Counted from the stretch's first letter, positions 17,911-26,736 are shown. The stretch: DNA of 46,337 bases from Comamonadaceae bacterium (GCA_947452785.1 CANGDZ010000023.1:1-46337), one strand, 5' to 3'. Program-made: numbers and translations. The notes: generated by a model not told the origin, from the letters alone.

Positions 17911-18828
17911 TTAACGCAAACGCGGGTTCAGGGCGTCACGCAGCCAGTCACCCAGCAAATTCACAGACAAAGCAATCAGCACCAGCATCAGGCCCGGAAA
18001 GATCGTGATCCACCATTCGCCCGAAAACAAATAGTCGTTACCCACCCGAATCAAGGTGCCCAGGGATGGCGAAGTCGGCGGCACCCCCACGCCCAAGAAC
18101 GACAAGGTCGCCTCGGTGATGATGGCGGTCGCCACCTGGATGGTGGCCAGCACCATCACCGGCCCGAGCACATTGGGCAGCACATGGCGCAGCATGATGC
18201 GCAGAGATGAAACCCCGGTCACACGCGCGGCTTGCACATACTCTTTGTTGCGCTCCACCAAGGTGGTACCGCGCACCGTGCGGGCGTATTGCACCCAGCC
18301 GGTCAAAGAAATGGAAATGATCAACACGCCAAAGGCCAGTGACTCGTGCGCATTGGGAAACAAGGCACGCCCGACCCCAGCAATCAGCAAAGCCACCAAG
18401 ATGGCGGGGAACGACAGCATCACGTCACACAAGCGCATGAGCAGCGTGTCGATCCAGCCGCCGCGGTAACCCGCGAGCAAACCCAAACCCACACCCACAA
18501 ACACCGAGACCAGCACCGAGGCCACACCCACCACCAAAGAAATGCGGGCGCCGTAGATCAGGGCCGACAAAATGTCGCGTCCCTGATCGTCAGAGCCCAG
18601 CACGTACTTGGTGGAGCCGCCCTCCATCCAAGCAGGCGGCAAACGCGAATCGGCCAGTTCTAACATCGCCAGATCAAACGGGTTGGTGGGCGATACCCAG
18701 CCGGCAAAAACCGAGCAAAAAATGCACACCGCTGCGATCAGCGCCGCCCCGATCGCCAGGGGCGAGGTGCGAAAGCTGTAGCCCAAATCGCTGTGCCACC
18801 AGCGCTGCCAGAGAGTTTGCATGTTCAA
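17911..18828 (-). CDS. peptide ABC transporter permease, DppC type
   Basis: 305 residues. Cytoplasmic N-terminus, first membrane helix near residues 25-48 (SPLAIGAALIAAVCIFCSVFAGW), then a core of five further helices. The inner-membrane EAA loop that contacts the ATPases is YVQAARVTGVSSLRIMLRHVLPN. FLGVGVPPTSPSLGTL is typical of DppC. The gene begins 3 bp after the binding-protein stop, so translation is probably coupled. Confidence 0.93.
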   Translation of the reverse strand: MNMQTLWQRWWHSDLGYSFRTSPLAIGAALIAAVCIFCSVFAGWVSPTNPFDLAMLELADSRLPPAWMEGGSTKYVLGSDDQGRDILSALIYGARISLVVGVASVLVSVFVGVGLGLLAGYRGGWIDTLLMRLCDVMLSFPAILVALLIAGVGRALFPNAHESLAFGVLIISISLTGWVQYARTVRGTTLVERNKEYVQAARVTGVSSLRIMLRHVLPNVLGPVMVLATIQVATAIITEATLSFLGVGVPPTSPSLGTLIRVGNDYLFSGEWWITIFPGLMLVLIALSVNLLGDWLRDALNPRLR

Positions 18829-18831
18829 GTC

Positions 18832-20415
18832 TTAGGGTTTAACGGTGATGAATTTCCAAGCCATGTTGTTGTCAGGGTGTTGTACCAACTCGATGTTTTT
18901 CTTGGCCGCCCAATTCAAAGCTTGTTGATGCAATGGCAGGTGACCCACATCGTCTTGGTGGATCTTCATGGCTTCACGAATCATCTCGTTGCGCTTTTTC
19001 TGATCGGTTTCAGACGCCACTTTGTCGGTCAACTCGTCCACCTTGGGGTTGCTGTAAGCGCCCAAGTTAAATTGGCCGCGGCCACCGTCGCCCGGTGTCG
19101 ACAAGATGGGGTACAGCACGTTGTGCGCGTCCACCGTGCTGGCGGTCCAGCCCAGCATGTAAAAGCTGGTGTTGCGGCTCAAGATTTTGGGGAAGTAAGA
19201 GCCCTTGGTTTCGGCTTCCAAGTTGATCTTCACACCGATGCGCGCCAGGTTGGCGGCCACGGCTTGGCAGATTTCTGCGTCGTTGACGTAGCGGTCGTTC
19301 GGGCAGTTCATTTTGACTTCAAAACCGTTGGGGTAGCCGGCTTCGGTCATCAGCTTTTTGGCTGCTTCCACGTCATAAGGCAAGCGCTTGGCCAAGTCAG
19401 GTGCAAAGCCATTGACCTGTGGTGGCAGCATCAGCGCCAGGGGGGTGGCCGCGCCGCGCATCACGCGGTTTTTGATGGTCTCGATGTCGATGGCTTGGTA
19501 AAAAGCCTTGCGCACCCGGATGTCTTTGAAGGGGTTCTTGCCCTTGATGTTGGAGTACAGCAACTCGTCACGTTTTTGGTCCATACCCAAGAAAATCGCG
19601 CGCAGCTCGGGGCCTTGCATGACCTTGAGTTTGTCGTTGCCCTTTAGGCGCTCCACGTCTTGCACGGGCACGGGCTCCATCACATCCAGCTCGCCCGACA
19701 ACATGGCCGCCACACGTGTGGCGTCATTGCCAATCACCGAGAAGACGACTTCGTCCACATTGCCAGGAATCTTGCCCCAGTAATTGTTGTTGCGCACAAA
19801 GCGGGTTTGCACGTTGGGCTGACGCTCTTTCACAATGAACGGGCCAGTGCCGTTGGCTTTGAAGGAGGCTGTGTTTTCAATGCCTTTGCGCCGGTCCACC
19901 GGTTTGGTGGCTTGGTTTTCTTCACACCACTTTTTGCTCATGATGTCCCAGTGGGTGATGAGCTCGGGCACGATAGGAAAAGGCGCCGTGGTAATGATGT
20001 CAATGGTGTGGTCGTTGATTTTTTTGATTTCTTTGAACTGACCCACATAGCTCTTCATGTCCGAGCCATCGCCCTTGGCTCGCTCGTAGCTGAAGATCAC
20101 ATCGTCGGCAGTGAAGGGTGTGCCGTCATGGAATTTCACGCCTTTACGCAATTCAAAGCGCCACACGGTGGGTGAAGTTTGCTTCCAGCTGGTGGCCAGT
20201 GTGGGTGTGAGCTTGTAGTTGGCGTCGCGCGAAATCAGGGGTTCGTACACGTTTTCGACCACGGTGATCTGCAAGGACTCGTTGAGTGAATGCGGGTCCA
20301 TGGACAAGGCGTCACCCTGGTTGCCAATGCGCACGGTGATGGCCGACGCAGACACCGCCGTCAAGGCCAAGGCCGAGGCCAATGTCGCCACCAAGGGCGT
20401 GAGTTTAAAAGTCAT
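18832..20415 (-). CDS. peptide ABC transporter substrate-binding protein (family 5)
   Basis: 527 residues from ATG 20415, chosen for the strong AAAGGAG eight bases upstream and for the signal peptide (LVATLASALALTAVSASA). Family 5 extracellular solute-binding protein: ALSMDPHSLNES, VWRFELRKGVKFHDGTPF and RVRKAFYQAIDIETI are the recognisable signatures. Periplasmic. The ligand may be a di/oligopeptide or an acylated amino acid, the latter suggested by the M20 hydrolase encoded directly upstream. Glutathione-type (GsiB-like) binding cannot be excluded. Confidence 0.9.
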   Translation of the reverse strand: MTFKLTPLVATLASALALTAVSASAITVRIGNQGDALSMDPHSLNESLQITVVENVYEPLISRDANYKLTPTLATSWKQTSPTVWRFELRKGVKFHDGTPFTADDVIFSYERAKGDGSDMKSYVGQFKEIKKINDHTIDIITTAPFPIVPELITHWDIMSKKWCEENQATKPVDRRKGIENTASFKANGTGPFIVKERQPNVQTRFVRNNNYWGKIPGNVDEVVFSVIGNDATRVAAMLSGELDVMEPVPVQDVERLKGNDKLKVMQGPELRAIFLGMDQKRDELLYSNIKGKNPFKDIRVRKAFYQAIDIETIKNRVMRGAATPLALMLPPQVNGFAPDLAKRLPYDVEAAKKLMTEAGYPNGFEVKMNCPNDRYVNDAEICQAVAANLARIGVKINLEAETKGSYFPKILSRNTSFYMLGWTASTVDAHNVLYPILSTPGDGGRGQFNLGAYSNPKVDELTDKVASETDQKKRNEMIREAMKIHQDDVGHLPLHQQALNWAAKKNIELVQHPDNNMAWKFITVKP

Positions 20416-20462
20416 GGAATCTCCTTTGGAAATGAAATCACGGAACTGAAATGAAAAGTCCA

Positions 20463-21704
20463 TCATGCGCTCGGGATGGGTAATGCATGCTCGACCAAAC
20501 TCGCATGCATGGCGGCCCCCAAGGGCAAAATATCATCATTGAAATCGTAACGGCTGTTATGCAGCGGATGGGGGCCCGCCCCATCGGGCAAACCCTGACC
20601 TATGCGCATATAAGCGCCGGGCACCGCTTGCAACATGAATGAGAAATCTTCGCCGCCCATGCTGGGCGTCATATTGCGCCAGACCTTGTCTTTGCCCACC
20701 AAATGCGTGGCGACATCGGCCACAAAGTGGGCTTCGGCCACGGTGTTGACGGTGGCGGGGTAGACCCGCTCGTAGTCCACTTGGGCGCTCGCGCCCAAGC
20801 CTTGGGCAATCGAGGTGCACAGCAAGGTCAAACGGTCTTCGATCTGCTGCTGAATCGTTTCGTTGTAGGTGCGCACAGTGCCGACCAGGGTGGCTTCACC
20901 CGGGATCACACTCATCGCGCCGGGGTGGCCGGCGTGCATCGAGCAAATGCTCAGCACCGCTTGGTCAAACGCCGACAGGTTGCGCGCCACAATGCTTTGC
21001 GCCGCGGTGATGATGTGCCCCGCCACCAACACCGGGTCCACCGTTTGGTGCGGCCGGGCGCCATGGCCGCCCTTACCGGTGATGCGAATCTCGATCCGGT
21101 CCACGGCGGCTTGCATCGGGCCGGGGGTGACGCCAATCACACCCAAAGGCACATCGGGGGCATTGTGTTGGGCAAACACTTTTTCGCACGGGAAGCGCTC
21201 AAACAAACCGTCTTGCATCATGGCCCGCGCCCCCGCATACCCTTCTTCGCCGGGTTGGAAAATCAGCACGGCCGTGCCGGCAAATCGCCGCGTCTCCGCC
21301 AGGTAGCGCGCCGCGCCCATCAGCATGGCGGTGTGGCCGTCGTGGCCGCAGCCGTGCATCAAGCCCAGTTTGCCGGACTTCCAAGCCATATCGCCCGCCT
21401 CCTGCATGGGCAGAGCATCCATATCCGCGCGCAATCCGATCATGCGCCCCGGGTGGCTGGCCGAAAAACCTTGGCCATGCACCAAAGCCACCACACCGGT
21501 TTTACCTAAGCCCGTGTGCACCGCGTCGACGCCGCAGACCTTGAGGCCTTGCACCACGCGGGCCGAGGTGTAAACCTCTTCAAATCCCAACTCAGGATGC
21601 GCGTGCAGGTCACGCCTGAACGCGGTCAACTCCGGGTGAAAAGCTGCAATGTACGCAAACGCGCGGCCATGGGCCAAAGCTGATTTGAGTGATGTGCCGC
21701 TCAT
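20463..21704 (-). CDS. M20 family amidohydrolase (hippurate hydrolase-like)
   Basis: 413 residues from ATG 21704, two bases after the DppB-type permease stop. Metal-dependent M20D peptidase/amidohydrolase: HAHPELGFEE, GLRADMDALPM, MHGCGHDGHTAMLMGAA (Cys/His ligands), QPGEEGYAGA with the catalytic Glu, and SMGGEDFSFML. The family cleaves N-acyl amino acids, hippurate or IAA conjugates in the cytoplasm. Its place inside an uptake operon, between permease B and the binding protein, suggests that it processes the imported compound. No signal peptide. Confidence 0.93.
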   Translation of the reverse strand: MSGTSLKSALAHGRAFAYIAAFHPELTAFRRDLHAHPELGFEEVYTSARVVQGLKVCGVDAVHTGLGKTGVVALVHGQGFSASHPGRMIGLRADMDALPMQEAGDMAWKSGKLGLMHGCGHDGHTAMLMGAARYLAETRRFAGTAVLIFQPGEEGYAGARAMMQDGLFERFPCEKVFAQHNAPDVPLGVIGVTPGPMQAAVDRIEIRITGKGGHGARPHQTVDPVLVAGHIITAAQSIVARNLSAFDQAVLSICSMHAGHPGAMSVIPGEATLVGTVRTYNETIQQQIEDRLTLLCTSIAQGLGASAQVDYERVYPATVNTVAEAHFVADVATHLVGKDKVWRNMTPSMGGEDFSFMLQAVPGAYMRIGQGLPDGAGPHPLHNSRYDFNDDILPLGAAMHASLVEHALPIPSA

Positions 21705-21706
21705 CT

Positions 21707-22687
21707 TTAATGGCCTCCCGCTTTGCCCACGCGCAGCCGCGGGTCGACCGCAAAGTACAGCAGATCGACCACCAAATTGATGGTCACAAAAATCAGCGCA
21801 ATCAAACACAGGTAAGCGGCCATGACCGGGATGTCGGCAAAGGTGACCGCTTGAATAAACAGCAGCCCCATGCCGGGCCACTGAAACACCGTCTCGGTGA
21901 TGATGGCAAAGGCGATCAAGCCGCCTAGTTGCAAGCCGGTGATGGTCATCACCGGCACCAAGGTGTTTTTCAGGGCGTGGCCAAAATAGATCGCTTGGTT
22001 GGACAGACCCCGGGCGCGGGCAAATTTGATGTAGTCGGTGCGCAGCACTTCCAGCATCTCAGCGCGCACCAAACGCATGATCAGCGTCAACTGAAAAATC
22101 GCCAAGGTCACGGCGGGCAAGACGATGTGCTGCCACCCGCTGGCGCTCAGCAGCCCCGTGGACCACCAGCCCAAACGCATCACCTCGCCGCGGCCAAAAC
22201 TGGGCAGCCAGCCGAGCCAGACCGAGAAAATCAAAATCAACAAAATGCCAATCAAGAAGGTGGGCAAGGACACGCCAAGCAGCGACACCGTCATGATCAG
22301 TTGGCTCCAAAAGCGGCCGTTGCGCAAGGCCGCATAGACACCCAGCGGGATGCCGATGCACAGCGCCAAGGTGGCGGCCACCAGGGCCAGCTCCATGGTG
22401 GCGGGAAAGCGCTCCGCAATCAGACGCGAGACTTTGGCGCCTTGTCGCAGGCTCAGGCCAAACTCGCCTTGCACGGCGTTTTGCAAGAAGTGCCAGAACT
22501 GCACAAAGAAGGGCTGATCCAAACCCAGACCTTGGCGCAGTTCTTGGATCTGGTCGGGAGTGGCGTCTTGCCCCAGCAAAAAGACCACCGGGTCTCCCAC
22601 GTACTGGAACAACAAAAAGGCCATGAAGGCGACCGTGACCATCACGACCACGGCCTGGATCAGGCGCTGAAAAATGAAAGCAAGCAT
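21707..22687 (-). CDS. peptide ABC transporter permease, DppB type
   Basis: 326 residues, six membrane helices, first at residues 8-32. Family hallmarks: LGLDQPFFVQFWHFL (periplasmic loop), EYLRTDYIKFARARGL-type EAA loop seen here as VLRTDYIKFARARGL, and VVDLLYFAVDPRLR at the C-terminus. First gene of the transporter operon (B, hydrolase, A, C, D, F). It begins 76 bp after the stop of the DUF3047 lipoprotein gene, on the same strand, so readthrough is possible. Confidence 0.93.
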   Translation of the reverse strand: MLAFIFQRLIQAVVVMVTVAFMAFLLFQYVGDPVVFLLGQDATPDQIQELRQGLGLDQPFFVQFWHFLQNAVQGEFGLSLRQGAKVSRLIAERFPATMELALVAATLALCIGIPLGVYAALRNGRFWSQLIMTVSLLGVSLPTFLIGILLILIFSVWLGWLPSFGRGEVMRLGWWSTGLLSASGWQHIVLPAVTLAIFQLTLIMRLVRAEMLEVLRTDYIKFARARGLSNQAIYFGHALKNTLVPVMTITGLQLGGLIAFAIITETVFQWPGMGLLFIQAVTFADIPVMAAYLCLIALIFVTINLVVDLLYFAVDPRLRVGKAGGH

Positions 22688-22763
22688 GCGACTCTTTGTC
22701 TGTCAATTCACCAAGTTCTTCGCAAGTTTAAACCGATATGAGCAACGCAGTCAGCGCAAAAAA

Positions 22764-23561
22764 CTATTTTGTATGCAATTGAACAGCCACATCGTGCGGC
22801 GCCGTCAATCGAATATCGCCATACCAAGCCCGGGTGGTGGACTGGGTGTTGTCACTGTCGGTCATCAGACCAATGGCCACCAAGGCCCCGGGGGCTTCGC
22901 CAAATGCTTGCTGAAAATCGGCCCGCACATCGCGTTCGTATTCGAGCCAGCGTTTGAGGTTGGGGGCGCCCGATTCCACGACGATTTTTTGGATTCGGTC
23001 GGTGCGCGTGTTGGTAATCACCGAGCCCACAGCGTGGTGATTGCTCCACACATACATCAATGTGGCATAGGGCAGTTCTTCGCCGGTCAGCAATTGAGAC
23101 AGTTCACTGAGCACGGCATCGCGGGCTGAAAATTTGCCCCGATCGCCTTCGAAAGCCAGCACCACACGCACAGGGGAGTCATCCGCATGGCGCAGGCCCA
23201 TGTCCGCGCCTTCAATCAACTCGGGCACTTGCCAGGCAAATTTCAAAGTCCCCAATTGCTCCGCGGGGACACGCAATGTGTGGCGCAGCATGCTGACCGA
23301 ATGGGTGGCATCGGCCTGCGTGCCTGATCGTTTTTCATGGTCGACCAATTTGAACGTGGTGTGCCGCTTGCCCGGAAAGCGCACCGGCGTCCAATGCGCT
23401 TGGTCGGCGGGCGTCCAGATGAAATTGCCGGTGACGTTGGGGCGAGCGGCGTGCACAAGCCCACTGCTTTGTCGATCCATCGCGGCGCACCCTGCCAAGG
23501 CCCACGCCACAACGAGCGTCCACGCAAGGTGGCACAGTGAGCTGAGTCGAAATGAATTCAT
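22764..23561 (-). CDS. DUF3047-type lipoprotein
   Basis: 265 residues from ATG 23561. Lipoprotein signal peptide with lipobox LAGC at about residues 22-25. The mature part has features of the DUF3047 family: KFAWQVPELIEGADMG, DDSPVRVVLAFEGDR, LPYATLMYVWSN, GAPNLKRWLEYERDV and IGLMTDSDNTQS, with a jelly-roll-like beta pattern. Function of this family is not known. It starts only 5 bp after the Gfo/Idh/MocA gene, so it is probably co-transcribed with gntR and that gene; whether it serves the same pathway is open. Confidence 0.8.
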   Translation of the reverse strand: MNSFRLSSLCHLAWTLVVAWALAGCAAMDRQSSGLVHAARPNVTGNFIWTPADQAHWTPVRFPGKRHTTFKLVDHEKRSGTQADATHSVSMLRHTLRVPAEQLGTLKFAWQVPELIEGADMGLRHADDSPVRVVLAFEGDRGKFSARDAVLSELSQLLTGEELPYATLMYVWSNHHAVGSVITNTRTDRIQKIVVESGAPNLKRWLEYERDVRADFQQAFGEAPGALVAIGLMTDSDNTQSTTRAWYGDIRLTAPHDVAVQLHTK

Positions 23562-23566
23562 CGCCG

Positions 23567-24700
23567 CTATCGTATCGACCATGGGCCGGCTGTCAAATCC
23601 ACCACCTGCCCGGTGTGCGCAGAATGCTCGGCGGCCAAGCCGATCACCACGGCGGCCAAGCCGTCGGCCAAACTGACTTCAACCTGGCCCTGGCCTTGCA
23701 GCATCGCCAGGAATTTTTGATGCTGGTAAAAAGTCGAGCCATTGTGGTCGCCGGCGGCCAGCAATTGCGGATCGACCGGAATGTCCAGCACGCGTGGACC
23801 CGCAGGCTGACGCGGGCTGACGATCAACTGCGCCACGGGCGGTGCGCCCAAAGTGTCGGTCGGCCAGAACCGGGTGGGGCCTGGCACTTTGCATTCGATT
23901 TTGCCGCGCGCCCCGACCACACAAATTTCTTCTTGGTAACGAGAACCCTCGGCAAACATGCACAGCTCCAGCATGGCCCTGCGGCCGCCGGGGAAGTCCA
24001 GTACCACCATGGCGTTGTCCAAAATATCAGGCTGGCCGTCGGGGTAGCGCTCGTCCAAATGGTTGTGATTCTGCCCGCCCGAGGCATACAGCCGCAGCGG
24101 ATCGGCCTGCATGATCAAGCGCATCAGGTCAAAAAAGTGGCAACACTTTTCCACCAAGGTGCCGCCGGTGTTGTGGTTAAACCGATTCCAGTCGCCCACT
24201 TTTTCTAAGAACGGATAGCGGTGCTCGCGAATCGACAGCATCACCGCTTCGCCCGTGGCCTCTTGCGCATGGACTTGCCTTACCAGTTCGGCAATCGGCG
24301 GCATGTAGCGGTACTCCATCGCCGTCCAAATGGGCTGCGTGGACTGATGCGCCAAGGCGCGCAGACTGGCCACCGCAGCCAGGTTGGTGCAGGCCGGTTT
24401 TTCCACCAGCACCGGCAACGGCCTGCGTGCGGCAATGGCCAGCAATTGATCGGCATGGCAAAAATTGGGGCTGGTGATGACCAGTGCTTGCACATCGGGC
24501 GCATTGATCAACGCCTCCACGCTGTCTACCGCGCGCGCCTGGGGTGCCAGGGCCAGTGCGGCGGCGCGCATGTCGGCATCGGGTTCGTAAATGGCCACAG
24601 CCTGGGCATGGGGCAACAGGGCGATGTTGCGCAAGTGTTCTTGGCCCATCATGCCGCAGCCGAGCATGCCGTAACGCAGTGTGTTGTTCGCTAGAGGCAT
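23567..24700 (-). CDS. Gfo/Idh/MocA oxidoreductase, candidate NAD-dependent sulfoquinovosidase
   Basis: 377 residues from ATG 24700. N-terminal Rossmann domain with GMLGCGMMGQEH; conserved EKPAC (the lysine of this superfamily) near residue 100; C-terminal domain with EYRYMPP, VGDWNRFNHNTGG and LVEKCCHFFDLM. The family binds NAD tightly and includes dehydrogenases and the redox-neutral glycosidases GH109 and GH188. GH188 enzymes are NAD-dependent sulfoquinovosidases found with sulfo-SMO genes. Its gene neighbours here (SsuD-like monooxygenase, aldo/keto reductase, flavin reductase, sugar importer) and the absence of a GH31 hydrolase make the GH188 role my preferred inference. A simple sugar dehydrogenase is the alternative. 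Confidence 0.82.
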   Translation of the reverse strand: MPLANNTLRYGMLGCGMMGQEHLRNIALLPHAQAVAIYEPDADMRAAALALAPQARAVDSVEALINAPDVQALVITSPNFCHADQLLAIAARRPLPVLVEKPACTNLAAVASLRALAHQSTQPIWTAMEYRYMPPIAELVRQVHAQEATGEAVMLSIREHRYPFLEKVGDWNRFNHNTGGTLVEKCCHFFDLMRLIMQADPLRLYASGGQNHNHLDERYPDGQPDILDNAMVVLDFPGGRRAMLELCMFAEGSRYQEEICVVGARGKIECKVPGPTRFWPTDTLGAPPVAQLIVSPRQPAGPRVLDIPVDPQLLAAGDHNGSTFYQHQKFLAMLQGQGQVEVSLADGLAAVVIGLAAEHSAHTGQVVDLTAGPWSIR

Positions 24701-24734
24701 CAATGTCCTTGAGTCATATCGATGAGGGTGCGGC

Positions 24735-25502
24735 TTAAGACCAGCGCGCCACGTAATGCGCCAACCGGGTGTCGACCCAGGTGTTTGAAAATTCTTCCAA
24801 GGTGCCGCCACTGCTCCACGCCTTGCGTTCAATTTTGCAGCAAGCTTGTCCTGGCGCAAGCTGGAACTGCGCGGGTGACCAATCGGGCACGCGGCCCACT
24901 TTCAATCTGTCTTCGGCGCGGGAGATCCAAAAGCCCAGTTCGGTTTCGTAAAAATGGTAGAGCGCCTCGTCCAGATCCTCAATGCGCAGGTGCTCGCGAT
25001 GGCGCGCATCAAACCAAATTTCTTCCACGGCCACTGGGGTCTCATTCAAAAAACGCAGTCGCCTCAGGCGATAGCAAAATGGCGAAGCGCCACCGCCAAA
25101 GGTGGGGACCGCTGCGGGTTTGCGCACCTTTTTTAGATCGATCAACAAAGCCGAAGGCAGGCCGCCGCCAGATTCCAGCTCCAGCCTGAAGAATTCGTAA
25201 ATATTGCGCGATGCGGTTTGGCTTGGGGGCGAGTCTTGTTCCCGGCCACGCACATAGGTGCCAGAGCCTTGCTTGCGCTCCAGCAGGCCGCGCGATTCCA
25301 ACAACGCCAGGGCCTTGCGCACCGTGCCCACCGACGCGTTCAAGCTGAGCGACAACTCAGACTCTGGCGCTAAGCGTTCGCCAGCTTGGTAATGCCCGGC
25401 TGCAATGCCACGCGCCAACAATTCAGCCAGCCGCAAAAAAAGAGGCAAGGGCTTGGCGGGCGTCAGTTGCGGCGCCATGGACGGTTGCGAGGAAATAGGC
25501 AT
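24735..25502 (-). CDS. GntR family (HutC-type) transcriptional regulator
   Basis: 255 residues from ATG 25502, chosen because GAAGGA lies eight bases upstream; a TTG two codons earlier is less likely. N-terminal winged helix (YQAGERLAPESELSLSLNAS, TVRKALALLESRGLLERKQG) and a C-terminal UTRA effector domain (RLRRLRFLNETPVAVEEIWF, LYHFYETELGFWI). In this family a sugar-like metabolite releases the repressor from DNA. It is divergent from the monooxygenase operon with 79 bp between starts and precedes the Gfo/Idh/MocA gene by 34 bp, so it is the probable regulator of both arms. Confidence 0.92.
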   Translation of the reverse strand: MPISSQPSMAPQLTPAKPLPLFLRLAELLARGIAAGHYQAGERLAPESELSLSLNASVGTVRKALALLESRGLLERKQGSGTYVRGREQDSPPSQTASRNIYEFFRLELESGGGLPSALLIDLKKVRKPAAVPTFGGGASPFCYRLRRLRFLNETPVAVEEIWFDARHREHLRIEDLDEALYHFYETELGFWISRAEDRLKVGRVPDWSPAQFQLAPGQACCKIERKAWSSGGTLEEFSNTWVDTRLAHYVARWS

Positions 25503-25530
25503 TGACAAAGTCCTTCACTATTCCTACATT
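25502..25530 (+). promoter_or_regulatory. sigma70-type promoter of the monooxygenase operon
   Basis: TTGACA (25502-25507), 17 bases, TACATT (25525-25530). The -35 box overlaps the first base pair of the gntR start codon on the other strand. Expected start near 25537. Confidence 0.7.
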
Positions 25531-25532
25531 TG

Positions 25533-25548
25533 TTTGAACTATAGCAAA
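25533..25548. promoter_or_regulatory. gntR extended -10 and candidate operator
   Basis: On the minus strand TG-C-TATAGT (25538-25546) fits an extended -10 element for gntR. The same bases form an imperfect inverted repeat TTTG-N8-CAAA around a palindromic CTATAG. A repressor bound here would cover the start region of the forward operon and the -10 of its own gene. Repressor identity is inferred from position. Confidence 0.45.
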
Positions 25549-25581
25549 GACAGTTAATTAAATCCATGCTAAGGAGCCATC

Positions 25582-26736
25582 GTGTCTGTTGTACCCATAA
25601 AAAGCCAAGACCAAGACGGGGCAGAAATTGCCTGGTTTGCACCTTTGTGCTCAGACGACTACCGACACCTGGGCGTGCCCGAAGGTGATTTGCGCAGCAG
25701 TTGGGAGAATACCCGCAACATTGCACAGACGGCAGACCGTTTGGGTTTTCGCAATTTGTTATGCCCGTCCTCTTACCAAGTGGGCCAAGACACTTTGAGT
25801 TTTGTGGCCGGCATGGCGCCCTTGACGGAGCAGATGACTTTCTTGGCCGCCATTCGCTGCGGCGAGGTGCAGCCCATCATGCTGGCGCGCACCGTGGCCA
25901 CGCTGGACCACATGCTCAAAGGCCGTTTGATTTTGAACGTGATCTCATCCGACTTCCCGGGTGAAACCGCTTCCAACGAATACCGCTATCGCCGCTCTTG
26001 GGAAGTGGTGGAGATTCTCAAACAGGCGTGGACCCAAGAGACCATCCACTACGAGGGTCAGATCTACAACTTCAAAGATGTACCGACCGACCCGGTCAAG
26101 CCTTACCAAACAGGCGGCCCTTTGCTGTACTTTGGCGGCTACTCACCGCAAGCGGTGGACCTGTGCGCCGCGCATTGCGATGTGTACCTGATGTGGCCCG
26201 AAAAGAAAGAAGAACTGGCCAACCGCATGCGCACGGTGCATGCCCGTGCCGAGCACTATGGCCGCGTGATTGACTACGGTTTGCGGGTGCACATGATCGT
26301 ACGCGACACCGAGGCAGAGGCCAAAGACTATGCCGAAGAACTGGTGTCGCAACTCGATGACGACATTGGCCGCAAGATCCGTGAACGTGCGCTGGACGCG
26401 AAAAATTTTGGCGTCTCCATTCAAACGAATAATCTCGCGCTGGCCGATGAACACGGTTATGTGGAACCTCATTTGTGGACTGGCGTTGGCCGCGCTCGCT
26501 CGGGCTGTGGCGCTGCGCTGGTGGGCAGCGTGGACCAAGTTCTGAGTAAGATCGAGGACTACCAAAAAATGGGCATCCGCGCCTTTATCTTTTCAGGCTA
26601 TCCGCATTTGGATGAATGCCAAATTTTTGGCGAAAAGGTTTTACCCCATCTGAAAACTTGTTCCATGCCCGAGGTGTATGGTCGAGTCCCCGCGCAAACC
26701 CCTGCAACCCCACTTGGACAAGGAGTCCGACGTTGA
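25582..26736 (+). CDS. smoC: SsuD-like FMNH2-dependent sulfonate monooxygenase, probable sulfoquinovose monooxygenase
   Basis: 384 residues from GTG 25582, preceded by AAGGAG. Luciferase-like TIM-barrel monooxygenase. Aligned by eye to SsuD, its functional residues are kept: Cys61 (SsuD Cys54), Arg235 and His237 in GLRVHMIV (Arg226, His228), Arg306 in GVGRARSGCG (Arg297), Tyr340 in SGYPHLDE (Tyr331). SsuD desulfonates alkanesulfonates with FMNH2 and O2. Here the partners are an aldo/keto reductase, a flavin reductase and a sugar-type importer rather than an SsuA/B/C sulfonate importer, matching sulfo-SMO clusters in which SmoC turns sulfoquinovose into 6-oxo-glucose and sulfite. Stop overlaps the next start. 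Confidence 0.85.
   Translation: MSVVPIKSQDQDGAEIAWFAPLCSDDYRHLGVPEGDLRSSWENTRNIAQTADRLGFRNLLCPSSYQVGQDTLSFVAGMAPLTEQMTFLAAIRCGEVQPIMLARTVATLDHMLKGRLILNVISSDFPGETASNEYRYRRSWEVVEILKQAWTQETIHYEGQIYNFKDVPTDPVKPYQTGGPLLYFGGYSPQAVDLCAAHCDVYLMWPEKKEELANRMRTVHARAEHYGRVIDYGLRVHMIVRDTEAEAKDYAEELVSQLDDDIGRKIRERALDAKNFGVSIQTNNLALADEHGYVEPHLWTGVGRARSGCGAALVGSVDQVLSKIEDYQKMGIRAFIFSGYPHLDECQIFGEKVLPHLKTCSMPEVYGRVPAQTPATPLGQGVRR

Noticed and set aside
20703..21509. 268-residue open frame on the plus strand
   Set aside because: Antisense to the M20 hydrolase, no family pattern.
26616..26732. N-terminal extension of the aldo/keto reductase to ATG 26616
   Set aside because: The extra 39 residues are out-of-frame translation of the monooxygenase 3' end; AAGGAG before TTG 26733 gives the normal N-terminus.
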